Positions 32,725 to 44,776 of a DNA stretch of 64,000 nucleotides are shown here, in pieces (the stretch's first letter is position 1; every line of letters begins with the position of its first letter). The position numbers and the translations under genes were made by a program. The notes under the pieces were generated by a model that saw nothing but the letters and a program-made list of their open reading frames with translations, made no database searches and had not been told where the DNA came from. Source of the stretch: Megamerina dolium (lineage: Eukaryota > Arthropoda > Insecta > Diptera > Megamerinidae); contig OY978527.1 in NCBI GenBank assembly GCA_963854835.1, forward strand, positions 20,404,345 through 20,468,344, given 5' to 3'.

Positions 32725-33779
32725 ATATGTCGTTATAGTTGATTTCACGGAAGAAGCGGATCATCGATTTCACATTTTGCGAAGTGCTCAACGTGATGAA
32801 TATGAGAATAATAAAGTTGTATAACGTATTGTACATCGTGTTGATACGTGTATACTAAACAGCCATCCAACTCATTGTACAATGTGTTTAACCAACGGTT
32901 GGAGCATGTATACCAAAGAACTGAAACAGACTCTCCCGCTCAGAGAATTTCCATTTTCTATACGTATTTTTTCACACCTATTGTTATTCCTTTATGCTGC
33001 AACTAGCCACCGACGTAGCGTACGTACGTACCGCCCGTACGTAAGAACATACAAAATTACATTGATTTTCTCCGCTATGAGCAACGGGTACGTCACAGTG
33101 GTGCGGTGGTGAGTTTTCGTTAACACGACGTTCCCATAAGATAGGTCGTGTCAGCTGACACGTTCTACGTTTTTACGTCGGAGGCTAGTTGCAACATTAC
33201 TCTCTGGCCATTTTTGGCTACAGGTCAGCGTTATCTTTTCACATACCCTTTCAACTTAAAATTGTACTGGTATAAAGGTATGAAAAGTAGTAGAAAAGTA
33301 GTTTAATATATTAATAAATATGCAATTAAAGACAATTAATTTTACGGAATAATAAAATAAAAAGCCAAATAAACGCAAACCAGTTAGAACTTTTACTGTT
33401 TTACGTCATATGCCACTAAAATTCTATAATTAGGAAAAATCAGAAAAAATTTAGTATTGTTATAAAGAGCCTACTTTTTCACCTATTGAAATCGCAACAC
33501 ACCATTAATGGTGAATAGATTTTACTGCATTGTTCCATTCATATTAAAATTTATACATAAATTTATAAAACTATTAAAATTTCTGCAAAATTTACGAATA
33601 TGTACTTAGGAAATATATTATTATATTTGAAAAAAAAAAAAATGTATATTATTTAGCATTTACTAGTTTTACATGTAAATAAGTTCGCATGTGTAAAATA
33701 TTAAAATTTTACAGTTAGAAACACAACGATGTGCATCATTAAATTCATTTCAACATAATTTTGACATTTCGTTGAAGCG
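32725..33779. other. intergenic; holds one MITE
   Basis: No coding sequence recognised. The MITE at 32995-33196 is the only defined element; the rest is AT-rich. Confidence 0.5.
32995..33196. mobile_element. 202-bp MITE with TTA target duplication
   Basis: Ends TGCTGCAACTAGCCACCGAC and, in reverse complement, TGTTGCAACTAGCCTCCGAC. Flanks are TTA on both sides (32992-32994; 33197-33199), a Harbinger-type duplication. The interior has an ACGTACGTAC run and the palindrome CGTGTCAGCTGACACG near 33147. Confidence 0.75.
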
Positions 33780-34290
33780 TCTATTATTGTTTACTTGGAT
33801 TTCGGTAAGTGTGCATACTTATTTATTTAACTACAAAGAAAAGTATTAATCTATTTATATTACAGATTTTCAAGGGCATTTACATAGTTGATGTGGTAAA
33901 AAACAATTTCCGGCGATGTGGCTAGATTAAAGACTGATACGATAGCTGTGAGTCGCAGTAATGGTAAGTGGTTTCTATTTGTTAACTATGTATATGTTTG
34001 TGAAGAAAATGATTTAATTTCTTTATGTCTTGTAGAACAATGTCACAGATTTACATCGATGTGAGTGAACCGGCCATGGAGTATAGATTGGAGTATATTT
34101 TGTGCCACCTTTCCGTGGTTTGTGTGTACAGTATATTAGCATACTTACCGTCTATTTTCACCCCTTAAGATAGGCTCGTCTACAAAATTGACTTTGTATT
34201 TGTAATAGAAACAAATGATAATGTTCCACATGTCCAAATGTTTGACATGTGGGAAAGTTGTAAAAGTTCCTGCTACGAAATAAAACTCTA
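33780..34290 (+). other. candidate small spliced transcript
   Basis: Two intron-like pieces with good consensus ends: TTTCG|GTAAGTG near 33804 to TTACAG near 33864, and AATG|GTAAGTGG near 33962 to TTGTAG near 34034. They flank a roughly 98-bp exon and a last exon. The last exon has a 43-codon frame from ATG at 34039 (MSQIYIDVSEPAMEYRLEYI...), an AATAAA at about 34281, and a hairpin at 34222-34254. No homology is recognised, so it may be a small gene, a non-coding RNA, or chance. Confidence 0.3.
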
Positions 34291-34429
34291 AGTGTGCTTT
34301 AAGCTTTGGTGTGAAGTATATGAATTGGTGGAGTTCAAATAAACAAGATACCGACAGTATAAGTAATTGTTTCTTTTTTTGTTGCTTTCTTCTACTGATT
34401 TAAAAATGTTGTTCAATATTAAATATATT

Positions 34430-35303
<874 letters not shown>

Positions 35304-35309
<6 letters not shown>

Positions 35310-35363
35310 TAATGGGTACATACATACGCATACATATGCGTATGCAAGTACCCATTATGTGAG
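35304..35363. repeat. 60-bp imperfect palindrome
   Basis: CTCACATAATGGGTAC at 35304-35319 is the exact reverse complement of 35348-35363. Within the loop, CATACGCAT and ATGCGTATG also pair. The left arm overlaps the broken end of the LTR. Confidence 0.82.
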
Positions 35364-35715
35364 AAAGCAACTTTTTGATATTCACACACATGAGTAGTCC
35401 ACGTGAGTTTAGTTATCATGGAATGTCTGAACATGTATGCTTACGTAAGTGCAGAACTACGAATTGTGTGGGAAAGCGGTTTGTCAGTATTTTCACACCC
35501 AACTGCAACTCAGTTGGATCAATGTTCTGGCATTCCACAATTATAAGTAATATTAATATAGATTGTGTATATCACAACTTCGAGCAATGTTGGTATGTGT
35601 ATGGATAAATATGTTTGTCACAATTTCGGGAAATATGTCGTTAGGCAAAATATGCATATGTGCATATTTCATATTTTGGCTCGCAACAGATTGTATGAAG
35701 CTAAGTAAGAATAGG

Positions 35716-36086
35716 TGTGTTTTCGTACTTTTCCAGTAACAATTATCCAGTAAACAAATTTCTGAGAATTTGACAGCATTCGCTCTCAAAGGTAAAAATA
35801 TGCCAAAAAGTACAAGAACGCAAAACCAGCAAGTTTCACGAACAGCATTAAGTAGATTGCAATTGTTCGTTTGCTTGTTGTTTCTTTTGCTTATGATCAG
35901 CTGTTTTTCCTACTTGCAAGTCTTTACTGGCATAAATTCGTCAAGTAACAATTTGCAACTTCCCTTCAAAATGAAATGTCATTTCGCCCTCTCAATTTCC
36001 CTTTCTTTGCAAATTTTTGTGTACGAAAACGGCAAAACATGATAGTTTATAACAATTATCACAAACTATTGCGTACGAGAATACTC
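35716..36086. mobile_element. MITE of the second family, copy B
   Basis: Runs TGTGTTTTCGTACTTTTCC to TACGAGAATACTC, the reverse orientation of 11187-11578, with most of the interior alignable by eye. No clear target duplication. Confidence 0.7.
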
Positions 36087-36425
36087 CTAATAACTTACGA
36101 ATCATTACAGGAATTCTGACAGGACATTGTAGGTTGAACTATCACCTGACAAAACTGGGAGTTTACTCTCATGAAATTTGTAGGTTTTGCGGGTAGGAGG
36201 ATGAAACTTCGACACACGTACTGGAGTTGTGTCCCGCACTAATGCAAAAACGAAAGAAACACCTAGGGGAACATCCACTAACTGATGGGGCAATCAAACT
36301 CGGGAATATACGCGCAGTACTACATTTCATAGATGTTGGGCTCAAAGAAATACTTTGAACCAAAATGAAGGGGGCACGATAGATCTTATAGGTCGCGGTG
36401 CTGCATCCCTATTAACAAGAATAAT
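36087..36425. other. unrecognised, possible retroelement fragment
   Basis: Overlapping minus-strand frames (36105-36363) read through more than 60 codons each, with a Ser- and Cys-rich sequence. No family is recognised. Confidence 0.3.
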
Positions 36426-36703
36426 AATAATGGCCTGAAGCATACCCCATTCCAAATCACGAAGCTAGTACAGTTGCGGATGTATTCGTCAACCAATGGG
36501 TTACTCGTTTTGGTGTACCGATGGTGTTATACTCAGATCAAGGTCGAAATTTCGAATCAGTTGTATTCTAAGAGCTGTGCCATATGTTGGGTATATACAA
36601 AACTCGTACAACACCTTTCCATCCACAATCTGGTGCGGCTTGCGGCATATCGGGGGGAAGTATAAAAACTTGTTCGGGACGAACAAGGTTAAGAAGAGGG
36701 GAG
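36426..36703 (+). pseudogene. SAP-Gag Gypsy integrase fragment and PPT
   Basis: Frames show the segment VADVFVNQWVTRFGVPM and the region around the second catalytic Asp, then a jump near 36635 to the extreme 3' end (GGGGGAAGTATAAAAACTTG). The polypurine tract AAGAAGAGGGGAG follows just before the LTR. An in-frame stop interrupts the SDQ region. Confidence 0.75.
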
Positions 36704-37091
36704 TGTAACGAATATCGATGGTTGGTTACTCATCACTATTGTGAGTGACACGAATATTGGCAAAAAGAAATAGGCGATAACTATAACAAGCCAACGAGAA
36801 AGAAAGAGAAGTATCTCTATAACTGAAAATTCTGCCACAGACAGAATTGACAAACGAAATTAATCGAATCCCGAACGTGATTGCGCAAATATCGATATAG
36901 TATCAAAGGCAAAAGTTGCAAGTACATTAAAAGAGTTATTGTAAATAGTTGATTGTAAACAGAGTTAATTAAATAAATTGTTGCTGTATATAATTCTACA
37001 AAATAAGTGTTGCAATTATTATTAACAGAATAAAGTGATCGAACAAGGTTAATTCAAATAGAATTAAACGTTCACAAAATAACAACGTATC
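36704..37091 (+). repeat. SAP-Gag Gypsy 3' LTR, decayed
   Basis: TGTAACGAATATCGATGG to ACAACGTATCA, with small internal deletions in U3. It ends about 290 bp downstream of the Snip1 stop codon, on the opposite strand. Confidence 0.78.
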
Positions 37092-37381
37092 ACTATTATA
37101 CATAAGCGCCATTAACTTTATTTAATAATATGTATTTAAATCGATTGTCATAGCTAGCTAAGATTTTTGAGTCGGTTGCAAAATTCCAATATTGTTCAGC
37201 TCATTGACTTTATTATAAATTGATACATTCACAATAGCAGATTTACAAAAGAAATTAATTTCTACATTGTAGAATAATAAAGGTTTGATAGAATGTATAT
37301 TTTAAAATTATGTAAACATAGTTAAACATGTCTATATTATATTGTATTTAAATAAAAACAATTCATAAATAAGTAAGTAAT

Positions 37382-38893
37382 TTATGCAACCAATGCCTCA
37401 GGTTCGGATTCCTGTTTTACTTCAACGTCATCATCTTCTTGATCCTCTTTACTGTTCTCGTGTAGTAACACATATTCACGAGTGCTAAAACCAAATTTAA
37501 TTACATCTCTCTCAATCAATTCATAATATTTGCGTGCGTCGACTTTATTATTATTCAAAAATGTGCCATTGGCTGAATCTAAATCGATCAAATAGAGACG
37601 TACACGTTTACCATGACTACCATCTTCACGTTGAAATGGCACCAGACGGTATTGCAAGGCGGCATGTTGTTTGGAACAGCTCGGATGATCAACAGCTAAA
37701 TCGACCACTTTGCGCTCTCGTCCAACCAGAAAACAACTTTGACGATGTATATGCAGCGTTGGTAATGATGTTTCACCTTTAAATGGATATAAGCGCCATC
37801 GTCGTTTTGGTTTCCTCGCCTCAGGTGGTTCCGCATATTTAATGACAATACCGTTGACCTTATTGGTGTCCTCTGTGAGTGCACCACTCAGTCCGAAATT
37901 AGGTTTCTCTTTTTCTATGGGTTTCGCAGTCTCGCGTGATTTTCCATCCGTGTTCTTGCCCCATTCGTATGATCGGTCGTCTCTGTCATACGAAATACGG
38001 CAATTACGTTGTTGCACTGGCGGCCGCGAACGCTCTTTTGATGATTGTTCTCTTTTGATGCGATACTCACTACTTTGCTCACGCCGAGGACTACGGCGAT
38101 TTTTACTGTCTCGCTGACCACGTTGCCGACCATTATTGCCTCTATCATTTCCGTACCGCTGATTTTCGCGGTATCTATCCTTTGTTTTGTTCCTTTCGTC
38201 GTGATTACTGCGACGTCGGTCGTAGCGATTATTTGAACGTTCTTTTCGATCGAATTCTCTACTCCTTACATGATCCCAACTAAGTTCTCGTTGTCTACTC
38301 CTGCTACGGTCGTTGTCGTTGCGATAATTATTACGACGATCATCCCTGGAGCGATCGTCAGCAAGCCCATAACTTCTCACCACACGTTCTCTATGCCGAC
38401 TGGAACTACGACTATATCCTCTTCGTCGTAGCTCAGGGCTATCCCATTTAGAACGATTTGTCTGACTACTACCTTTCTCTGTTTTGGACTTTATAATGTT
38501 GTTTTTGTGGGATTTTTCTTTCAGCGGATTTACGTCTGCTGTATCGACATTACTCGTTTTCTTTTCAACTTTACTGCTGTGTTTATCATTTGGTACCGCT
38601 GCTGCTGGTGATGCTGACGATGAAGACGACGATGAAGTCGACGACGACGAGGACGACGCACTTGATGATGATGATGTCGATGAAGATGCTGAACAACTAC
38701 TATCCGAGCCTGCATCGCATTCAGATATTCGCTTTTTCTTCACTTTATTAGTGGATTTATTGGGCTGGCTTCTTTCGCAGTCTTTTCCTTTTTGACGTTT
38801 ATGTGTTGGAGCATCATGTTCCTCATCGCTTAAATTCTCTTCAGGTTCACTGATACTTTTTCTCTTTTTATATGAACTTTTCGATTTAGACAT
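37382..38893 (-). CDS. Snip1: Smad nuclear-interacting protein 1 homologue (FHA domain)
   Basis: A single-exon, 503-codon frame with no defects. The N-terminal 60 residues are basic and acidic (nuclear-type). Residues about 60-105 are a Ser-rich low-complexity run. About 140-320 is an Arg/Ser/Asp/Asn-rich region like those of splicing proteins. A short conserved block (FGLSGALTEDTNKVNGIV, about 335-352) leads into an FHA domain at about 375-475, with VGRERKVVDLAV, HPSCSKQHAALQ and DLDSANGTFLNN, the Ser/His/Asn signature that binds phosphothreonine. An acidic tail ends the protein. Known homologues act in the nucleus in the spliceosome-linked RES complex and in microRNA processing. TTTATT sequences at about 37118 and 37205 (AATAAA on the minus strand) could serve as polyadenylation signals. 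Identification is firm from the FHA domain and layout. Confidence 0.9.
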   Translation of the reverse strand: MSKSKSSYKKRKSISEPEENLSDEEHDAPTHKRQKGKDCERSQPNKSTNKVKKKRISECDAGSDSSCSASSSTSSSSSASSSSSSTSSSSSSSASPAAAVPNDKHSSKVEKKTSNVDTADVNPLKEKSHKNNIIKSKTEKGSSQTNRSKWDSPELRRRGYSRSSSRHRERVVRSYGLADDRSRDDRRNNYRNDNDRSRSRQRELSWDHVRSREFDRKERSNNRYDRRRSNHDERNKTKDRYRENQRYGNDRGNNGRQRGQRDSKNRRSPRREQSSEYRIKREQSSKERSRPPVQQRNCRISYDRDDRSYEWGKNTDGKSRETAKPIEKEKPNFGLSGALTEDTNKVNGIVIKYAEPPEARKPKRRWRLYPFKGETSLPTLHIHRQSCFLVGRERKVVDLAVDHPSCSKQHAALQYRLVPFQREDGSHGKRVRLYLIDLDSANGTFLNNNKVDARKYYELIERDVIKFGFSTREYVLLHENSKEDQEDDDVEVKQESEPEALVA

Positions 38894-39407
38894 GTTAACA
38901 GTTGATTTTTTACTTCGTTCTTGCGATTAATATCAATTAAAAAGGTAATTTCCGACAAACCTCCTTACTCAAAGAATATCTAGCACGGAATAATAAAGTA
39001 CATAGTTTTTTTTTTTGCTCATTTTTATACTTTTGACATTTACGTCACGAATGCTACCAAGTTCGTTCCTGTACTGTATAACATTTTATAAATTCTTGGA
39101 ATAATGTTCAGTATACGGGCATGATTCAAAGAGATAAGGGTACGCCATTTCACGCGTAAATTCACGCGCGAAAAGAGTACGTCATTTGTGTTTAAGAAGT
39201 TTGTTTACATTTTGAATTTAGTTTGCCCTAAATTTATTGTTTAAAAAAAATTGCAAAATCTAATTTATTGAATTAAATTAAAGCCTTTCCGCTTCACAAA
39301 TTGAGATATAAGCAATGGAGCAAGGGCATATAATAGATAATAAATGCATTTAATGAAAAAACTTTGTAAATAAATATAATTCAGTGTTTCTTATGCTTTA
39401 CAAATCA
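38894..39407. other. Snip1 upstream region
   Basis: Expected to hold the promoter and 5' UTR of Snip1. A short GC-rich palindromic patch CACGCGTAAATTCACGCGCG lies near 39150. No defined promoter motif was identified. Confidence 0.4.
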
Positions 39408-40309
39408 TAGTCTAGACAGACGGCAGCTTAATTCCGGATTACCGGCGCACTTAATCCGAATAAAATAATAACCTGACAGACGGCAGTATTGCGGATTAAC
39501 TAAACAGCTGATTACTGTTTTATTAGGTCTGTCCACTTACATTACTATCACTATCAATTTCTGTCGTCTATCACTCTCGATATGAGAAAATCTACAAGAA
39601 GTACGTGAACTGAAAACTATCAGAAACTTGTAAATTGACATTCACCGTTCATGACAGCTGGATTTATTTGTTCGCTAACACTTTTCATGTTGAAAACTTT
39701 TAACAATTGTTGAAAGTTTTTTGTTAGCGAACACACCTAAATAAAAAAAAAAAAATAAATATGTGGCACTTAAAGCCCCAAAGGGCTCATTGGCCGAGCT
39801 TCTCTTCTATTACTGTTGTGCGTCTTAAATTTTGGACAGTATTAGAATGGACCTACTTATTTTAGCCGGTTCCGAACGGCAGAACACTTGTGACATCACT
39901 TTTTCTAAGCTTTGTCACAGGGTTCTTTTTTTTTTAGAAGCTTTTTCATGGCAAGTTGTTACTGTCGGAAGAATTGCCAATTGCTTGCCGACAGGTGGGT
40001 ACCATTCGAAAGAAAAATCTTTTCGATATAAAATTTGTTATGCATCAGCCGGGTATTGAACCACGACCTACAGATCAGAAGGCGAACACACTAACCACTG
40101 AGCTACGGCACCCACTAATATTTTGTAAAATGGATGGAGAAAAATTCACAATAGACAAATTTCTGCAGTGTTGCCATAGCAAATTGCCCTAATCCTCTTT
40201 TATTTTGAGAATTAACTCATAGAGTTTATCCGGATTAGCTGCAGTTAATGCCCGAGTTAATTCAAATTAACTCGGTAATCCGGAATTAGACTGCCGTCTG
40301 TCTAGGCTA
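39408..40309. mobile_element. Harbinger-type MITE, copy 3, carrying a SINE
   Basis: Ends TAGTCTAGACAGACGGCAG and CTGCCGTCTGTCTAGGCTA. Without the SINE at 39741-40114 it would be about 528 bp, the same length as copies 1 and 5. The flanking trinucleotides (TCA; TAA) do not match perfectly. Confidence 0.82.
39741..40114 (-). mobile_element. tRNA-derived SINE, nested in a MITE
   Basis: Same family as 34725-35218, with head on the right (TGGGTGCCGTAGCTCAGTGG in reverse) and an A-rich tail at 39741-39762 on the left. Here the tail is (A)n with interruptions rather than (TA)n. The flank CTAA occurs on both sides. Confidence 0.87.
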
Positions 40310-40979
40310 TAAGTGAATCCAGCCTATCTGAAAACTGTGATACAAACAAGGCTCATAAGGCTCATCACTCATAAAATGATGTAACAAAAACCTTTTTGTT
40401 TTCCCTGTGTAATATTAGATAAACATCAGATATACACCACACTGCTATGCATAGTATACATCTTATTCCGTGGTTATATTTTAAATCAATTGAACGCCAA
40501 TCATAGCGTTCATTTTCCGCTTCACCAATTTAAATTGTTGGGCGGTTATTCGTGATTATTGTGACAAAGGTGTAATATTTTATACCTTCGTATGATCCAG
40601 TTGCTGTATGTTTTTACTTTCAGGGAAAAATAATTGAGTTAATAGAAACATTTTAGACAATTGATGTTGCATAGTATCTAGGGTCTGTTCTAGTTTTTGC
40701 CGATTAGAATAACTTGGATTTTTTGTATCCCACAAGTGTTTCTTAATTTGCAGCAGAGTAATAACTTTTTCAGTGAGAGGTCTTCTCCACGAAAACACAA
40801 TTTCTAAATAAAATATTAAATTTAAAATTATATAATTTCAGAATCAGAATATAAAACCGACGCGTATAGCTTTCTTTAAAGGAAATTTATAAATTAATGT
40901 TTAAAATTTATTAATTCTTCGCAGTTGTCAACTTAATAAATATGTACATAAGCGGCGTTCTTTTGCACGCGAGTTGCAA
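40310..40979. other. mostly unassigned; includes a MADF fragment
   Basis: Outside 40580-40798 nothing was recognised. Confidence 0.45.
40580..40798 (-). pseudogene. MADF (Myb/SANT-like) domain exon fragment
   Basis: 72 codons including ITLLQIKKHLWDTKNPSYSN and LEQTLDTMQHQLSKM. The LWDT-x-x-P-x-Y pattern is that of MADF domains, found in PIF/Harbinger second proteins and in host transcription factors. The close match to the Harbinger fragment at 2283-2432 favours a transposon origin. No transposase is seen nearby. Confidence 0.5.
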
Positions 40980-41038
40980 AAGACTCTATTTACAATCAAC
41001 TCTGTTTACAATCTACTATTTATAATAATAGCCTAGAC

Positions 41039-42043
41039 AGACGGCAGCGTTAATTCGGATTACCGGCGCACTTAATCCGAATAAAATATTAACCTGATAG
41101 ACGGCAATATTGCGGATTAACTAAACAGCTGATTGCTGTTTTATTAGGTTTGCTCACTTACATTACTATCACTATCAATTTCTGTCATAGTACGTTAACT
41201 GAAAACTATCAGAAACTTGTAAATTGATATTCACAGTTCGTAATTGACAACTGGATTGAAAACTCTTAACAATTGTTGAAAGTTTTTTGTTAGCGACCAC
41301 ACCTAATATTTTTTAAAATTTATTTTATTTATTTTAAATTCACAATAGAAAATTTTCAGCAGTGTTGCCATCGTAAATTGGCAACACTGCCAATGGTAAG
41401 TAACTCTAATACCCTAGACAGACGGCAGCCTAATTCCGGATTACTGGCGCACTTAATCCGAATAAAATAATAACCTCACAGACGGCAGTATTGCGGATTA
41501 ACTAAACGGCTGATTGACGTTTTATTAGGTCTGTCCACTTACATTACTATCACTATCAATTTCTGTCGTCTATCACTCTCGATATGAGAAAATCTACAAG
41601 AAGTACGTGAACTGAAAACTATCAGAAACTTGTAAATTGACATTCACCGTTCGTAATTGATAGCTGGATTTATTTGGTCGCCAACACTTTTCATGTTGAA
41701 AACTGTTAACAATTGTTGAAAGTATTTTGTTTTCGAACACACCTAATATTTTGTAAAATGGATGGAGAAAAATTCACAATAGATAATTTTCAGCAGTGTT
41801 GCCATAGCAAATTTCCCTAATCCTCTTTTATTTTGAGAATTAACTCATAAAGTTTATGCGGATTAGCTGCAGTTAATGCCCGAGTTAATTCGAATTAACT
41901 GGGTAATCCGGAATTAGGCTGCCGTCTGTCTAGGCTATAAGAGAAGTAACTCATAGAGTTCATGCGGATTAGCTGCAGTTAATGCCCGAGTTAATTAGAA
42001 TTAACTCGGTAATCCGGAATTAGGCTGCCGTCTGTCTAGGCTA
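41039..42043. mobile_element. Harbinger-type MITE, copy 4, containing copy 5
   Basis: TAGCCTAGACAGACGGCAG...CTGCCGTCTGTCTAGGCTA with TAA on both sides (41036-41038; 42044-42046). The host LTR has a single TAA at this point, which confirms the 3-bp target duplication. Confidence 0.88.
41410..41937. mobile_element. Harbinger-type MITE, copy 5, nested in copy 4
   Basis: 528 bp, ends TACCCTAGACAGACGGCAG and CTGCCGTCTGTCTAGGCTA, flanked by TAA (41407-41409; 41938-41940). It is inserted in the right half of copy 4. Confidence 0.87.
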
Positions 42044-42106
42044 TAACATTTTAATGTACTTGCAACTTTTGCCTCTGTATCGGTGTTTGCGCAATCACGT
42101 TCGTAC

Positions 42107-44365
42107 CGAACAAGTTTTTATACTTCCCCTCGATATGGCGCAAGTCGTTTCAAGTGCACTACTTTAAACTTTGCTCTTTTATTCCAGATACGTTGAATAC
42201 GAAACACTACGTCATTCATCTTTGCTATAATTTCATATGGTGCTTCCCAATGAGTCTGTAGTTTAGGGGACAGGCCTTTCTTTGGTTGTAGATTATGAAG
42301 CATTACAAGCTCTCCTTCATAGAACCCTTTTGAATTTGCTTTCAAGTCATACCTGGCCTTCATCTTATTGCTTATCATCTGCGACCGCTCTCTGATGAAC
42401 TGATGTATTTCATCCAGCTGTTCCCGCTTTTCGCTAGTATAGTTACCTTCGGTTGATCTCGTTGGTGTTACGACTCCAAATTTTAAATCAGCTGGCAGTC
42501 TTAACTTCTTTCCAAAAATTGCCATTGCCGGTGTAGTAGCCGTCGTATCATGTTGTGCGCATCGATATACCATGAGGAACACTGGTATATGTATATCCCA
42601 GTCTATTTGGTACTTATCTACGACTTTTCTCAAATATTCCTCCAAGGCACGGTTAAATCGTTCTACCATGCCATCAGATCGTGGAAGCGAGTTTTGTATA
42701 CACCCAACATACGGCACATCTCTTGGAATACAACTGATTCGAAATTTCGACCTTGGTCTGGGTGTAACACCATCGGTACACCAAAACGAGTAATCCATTG
42801 GTTGACGAATACATCGGCAACTGTACTAGCTTATTGATTTGGAATGGGGTATACTTCAGGCCATTTGCTGAAGTAATCTATAAGCAATAGTACATACTTG
42901 TTTCCTGCGTTGCTTTTTAGAAATGGTCCAGCTATGTGCATAGCAATTCGCTCAAATGGAGCACCCACGGTGTATTTGTGCATTTTACCTCAACTTTTCT
43001 TATTGGGACCTTTGGCCATTGCACATTGCTTACACTTTCAAATCCAATCAGCGACATGGTCATGACATCCAACCTAACAAAATTGTTTTTTTATTTTCTC
43101 GACGTTTCTGGTGATTCCCAAATGCCCTCCACTGGAGGCATTGTGATACTCAGCTATCACTTCATTTATTCTTGCCTTGGGTACCACTAGAAGATCATTA
43201 GTGATTTTTCCATCTTCACTTTCCAATGCTCAGAATAAACATCCGTCTCTCAAGTGCAGGCTTTGCCACTGCGCCCAGTATGACTTTGCTATTTGACTCT
43301 CATTAGCCATTTCTTGCCAATCTGGAAGTACGCCCTGCTCTTTGTATGACATAATCTTTGCGAGATCTGAGTCGTTCCATTGATCTTCTTGAACTCGTTC
43401 GGTGGTCCATGACTTTCCGCAAGACATTCGTAAGTCGTAGATTGACAATGTGATTCTGGCTTCTCACTCGAGAACAATGCTTACTATCTAATGTGCAAGT
43501 ACGACGAGTTGGAGTATCAGCTTTACTGCGATAAGTAACATCACGATCTTCCTTTCGTTATCCTGGTGAATCGATTGATCTTTGTTGTTTGCGTCGTAAA
43601 CGGCAATTACGCGCCATGTGCCCTCTTTTGTCGCATATAAAGCACTTATCGGCAAATTTATTTTTGCGTTGATTCCTTGTTCTTCCTTTAGGTTTTATAT
43701 TCGATTGATAGCAATGACGCGCTATATGCCCTCGTTTGTCGCAAATGAAGCACTTACCATTAATTTTTTTTCGCGTCGACCTATTCTTCTTGCTTCAGGC
43801 AGCACTACGGACTTGAATGCCTGACACACTGCTTCAACCAGATCTGATGTTTCTGTTTCTAGTTGGCGTACCCGTGGCATTGGTCGACAAATCAAACTGG
43901 CGGCTTCAAACGTCAATGCAATACTGACTGCTTCTGCATATGTATTCTTTGGTGCCATCACTAGGAGACGCTTAGTCTCTGCATCACGTATAATAAATAA
44001 TCACGTATACAATCTATGAATGCTTCTATTTATATTTTTTCGACGAACTCTTCCGAATTACCGGAGAACACTATATGACATAAGCGCTCAATATCGGAAG
44101 CGAATTCCTAAAAGGTCTCATTATTCCGTTGCACTTGAGATCTTAATTCCACTCGATGCAATCAACTCTTATATTCATTTCCATATTTGCGCTGGAGTGT
44201 CTCCATCAGTGATTGATAGCTACCACGATGTTTCTCTGCAACCATCTGTAACACTTCCGAAGTATTGCCTTTTAATGCGACTATTAAAGCAGCGGTCTAC
44301 TCGCTATCATCCCATTGATTCTTTGAAGCTGTTGTCTCGATTTGAAGCTTGAAGATATTGAATGG
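42107..44365 (-). pseudogene. SAP-Gag Gypsy internal region, copy 5, part 1 (gag core to integrase)
   Basis: On the minus strand, capsid core (44352 to about 43960), two CCHC knuckles (one damaged by a frameshift near 43770), the same gag-to-integrase deletion junction (near 43530), linker, and integrase (43190 to 42118) are seen. The integrase has lost a block just before DGMVERFNRALEEYLRK, including the SDQ motif in frame. Many frameshifts and stops are present. The element continues beyond the errantivirus-like insertion at 48222. Confidence 0.8.
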
Positions 44366-44369
44366 CGTG

Positions 44370-44776
44370 AATTATAAGTTTGATACTCCGAGTTCAATAA
44401 AAAAAATACAATTTATTAAATTTTTGAGAAATGACAATGATCAACTGAACTAAACAATCTGATTTTACTTCTACTTATAATATTGGATTAACTTATTGAG
44501 CAATAAGAAATTAATACATAATGTGCAAAAATGATTGACCTAAATATTAAGCTTAATTAACAAAGTTTATAGATTGCAAATAAATTCTAAATAAGCATTT
44601 TAATAAATAAGTTAAAATAAATATTAAGATTAATTAACAAAGTTTATAGATTGCAAATAAATTCTAAATAAGCATTTTAATAAATAAGTTCACTGCTACC
44701 CGAAGCGTTTGTGTAATCGTGATGCTTTGGCTTTGCTGGTGGTTGTTGTTGTTGCTCGGTGGAGTAACATGTAACT
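44370..44776 (-). repeat. 3' LTR of the errantivirus-like element
   Basis: AATTATAAGTTTGATACTCC to GTAACATGTAACT, followed by the polypurine tract (CCTCCCCCCTTAG in reverse, 44777-44789). The LTR contains a direct repeat of about 76 bp (TTAATTAACAAAGTTTATAG... twice). Confidence 0.87.

Larger units (their letters stand above)
40982..42106 (-). repeat. SAP-Gag Gypsy LTR fragment split by nested MITEs
   Basis: LTR sequence at 40982-41038 (CTCTATTTACAATCAACTC...) continues at 42044-42106 (TAACATTTTAATGTACTTGC...ATCACGTTCG). It then passes directly into internal sequence, so U3 is missing. The interruption is MITE copy 4. Confidence 0.75.

Noticed and set aside
38484..38795. acidic protein on the plus strand
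   Set aside because: It is the complement of the Ser-rich part of Snip1, which gives Asp/Glu runs in antisense.
41039..42043. transposon excision footprints or a CRISPR-like repeat
   Set aside because: Repeated GACAGACGGCAG motifs are explained by nested MITE ends and their subterminal repeats.
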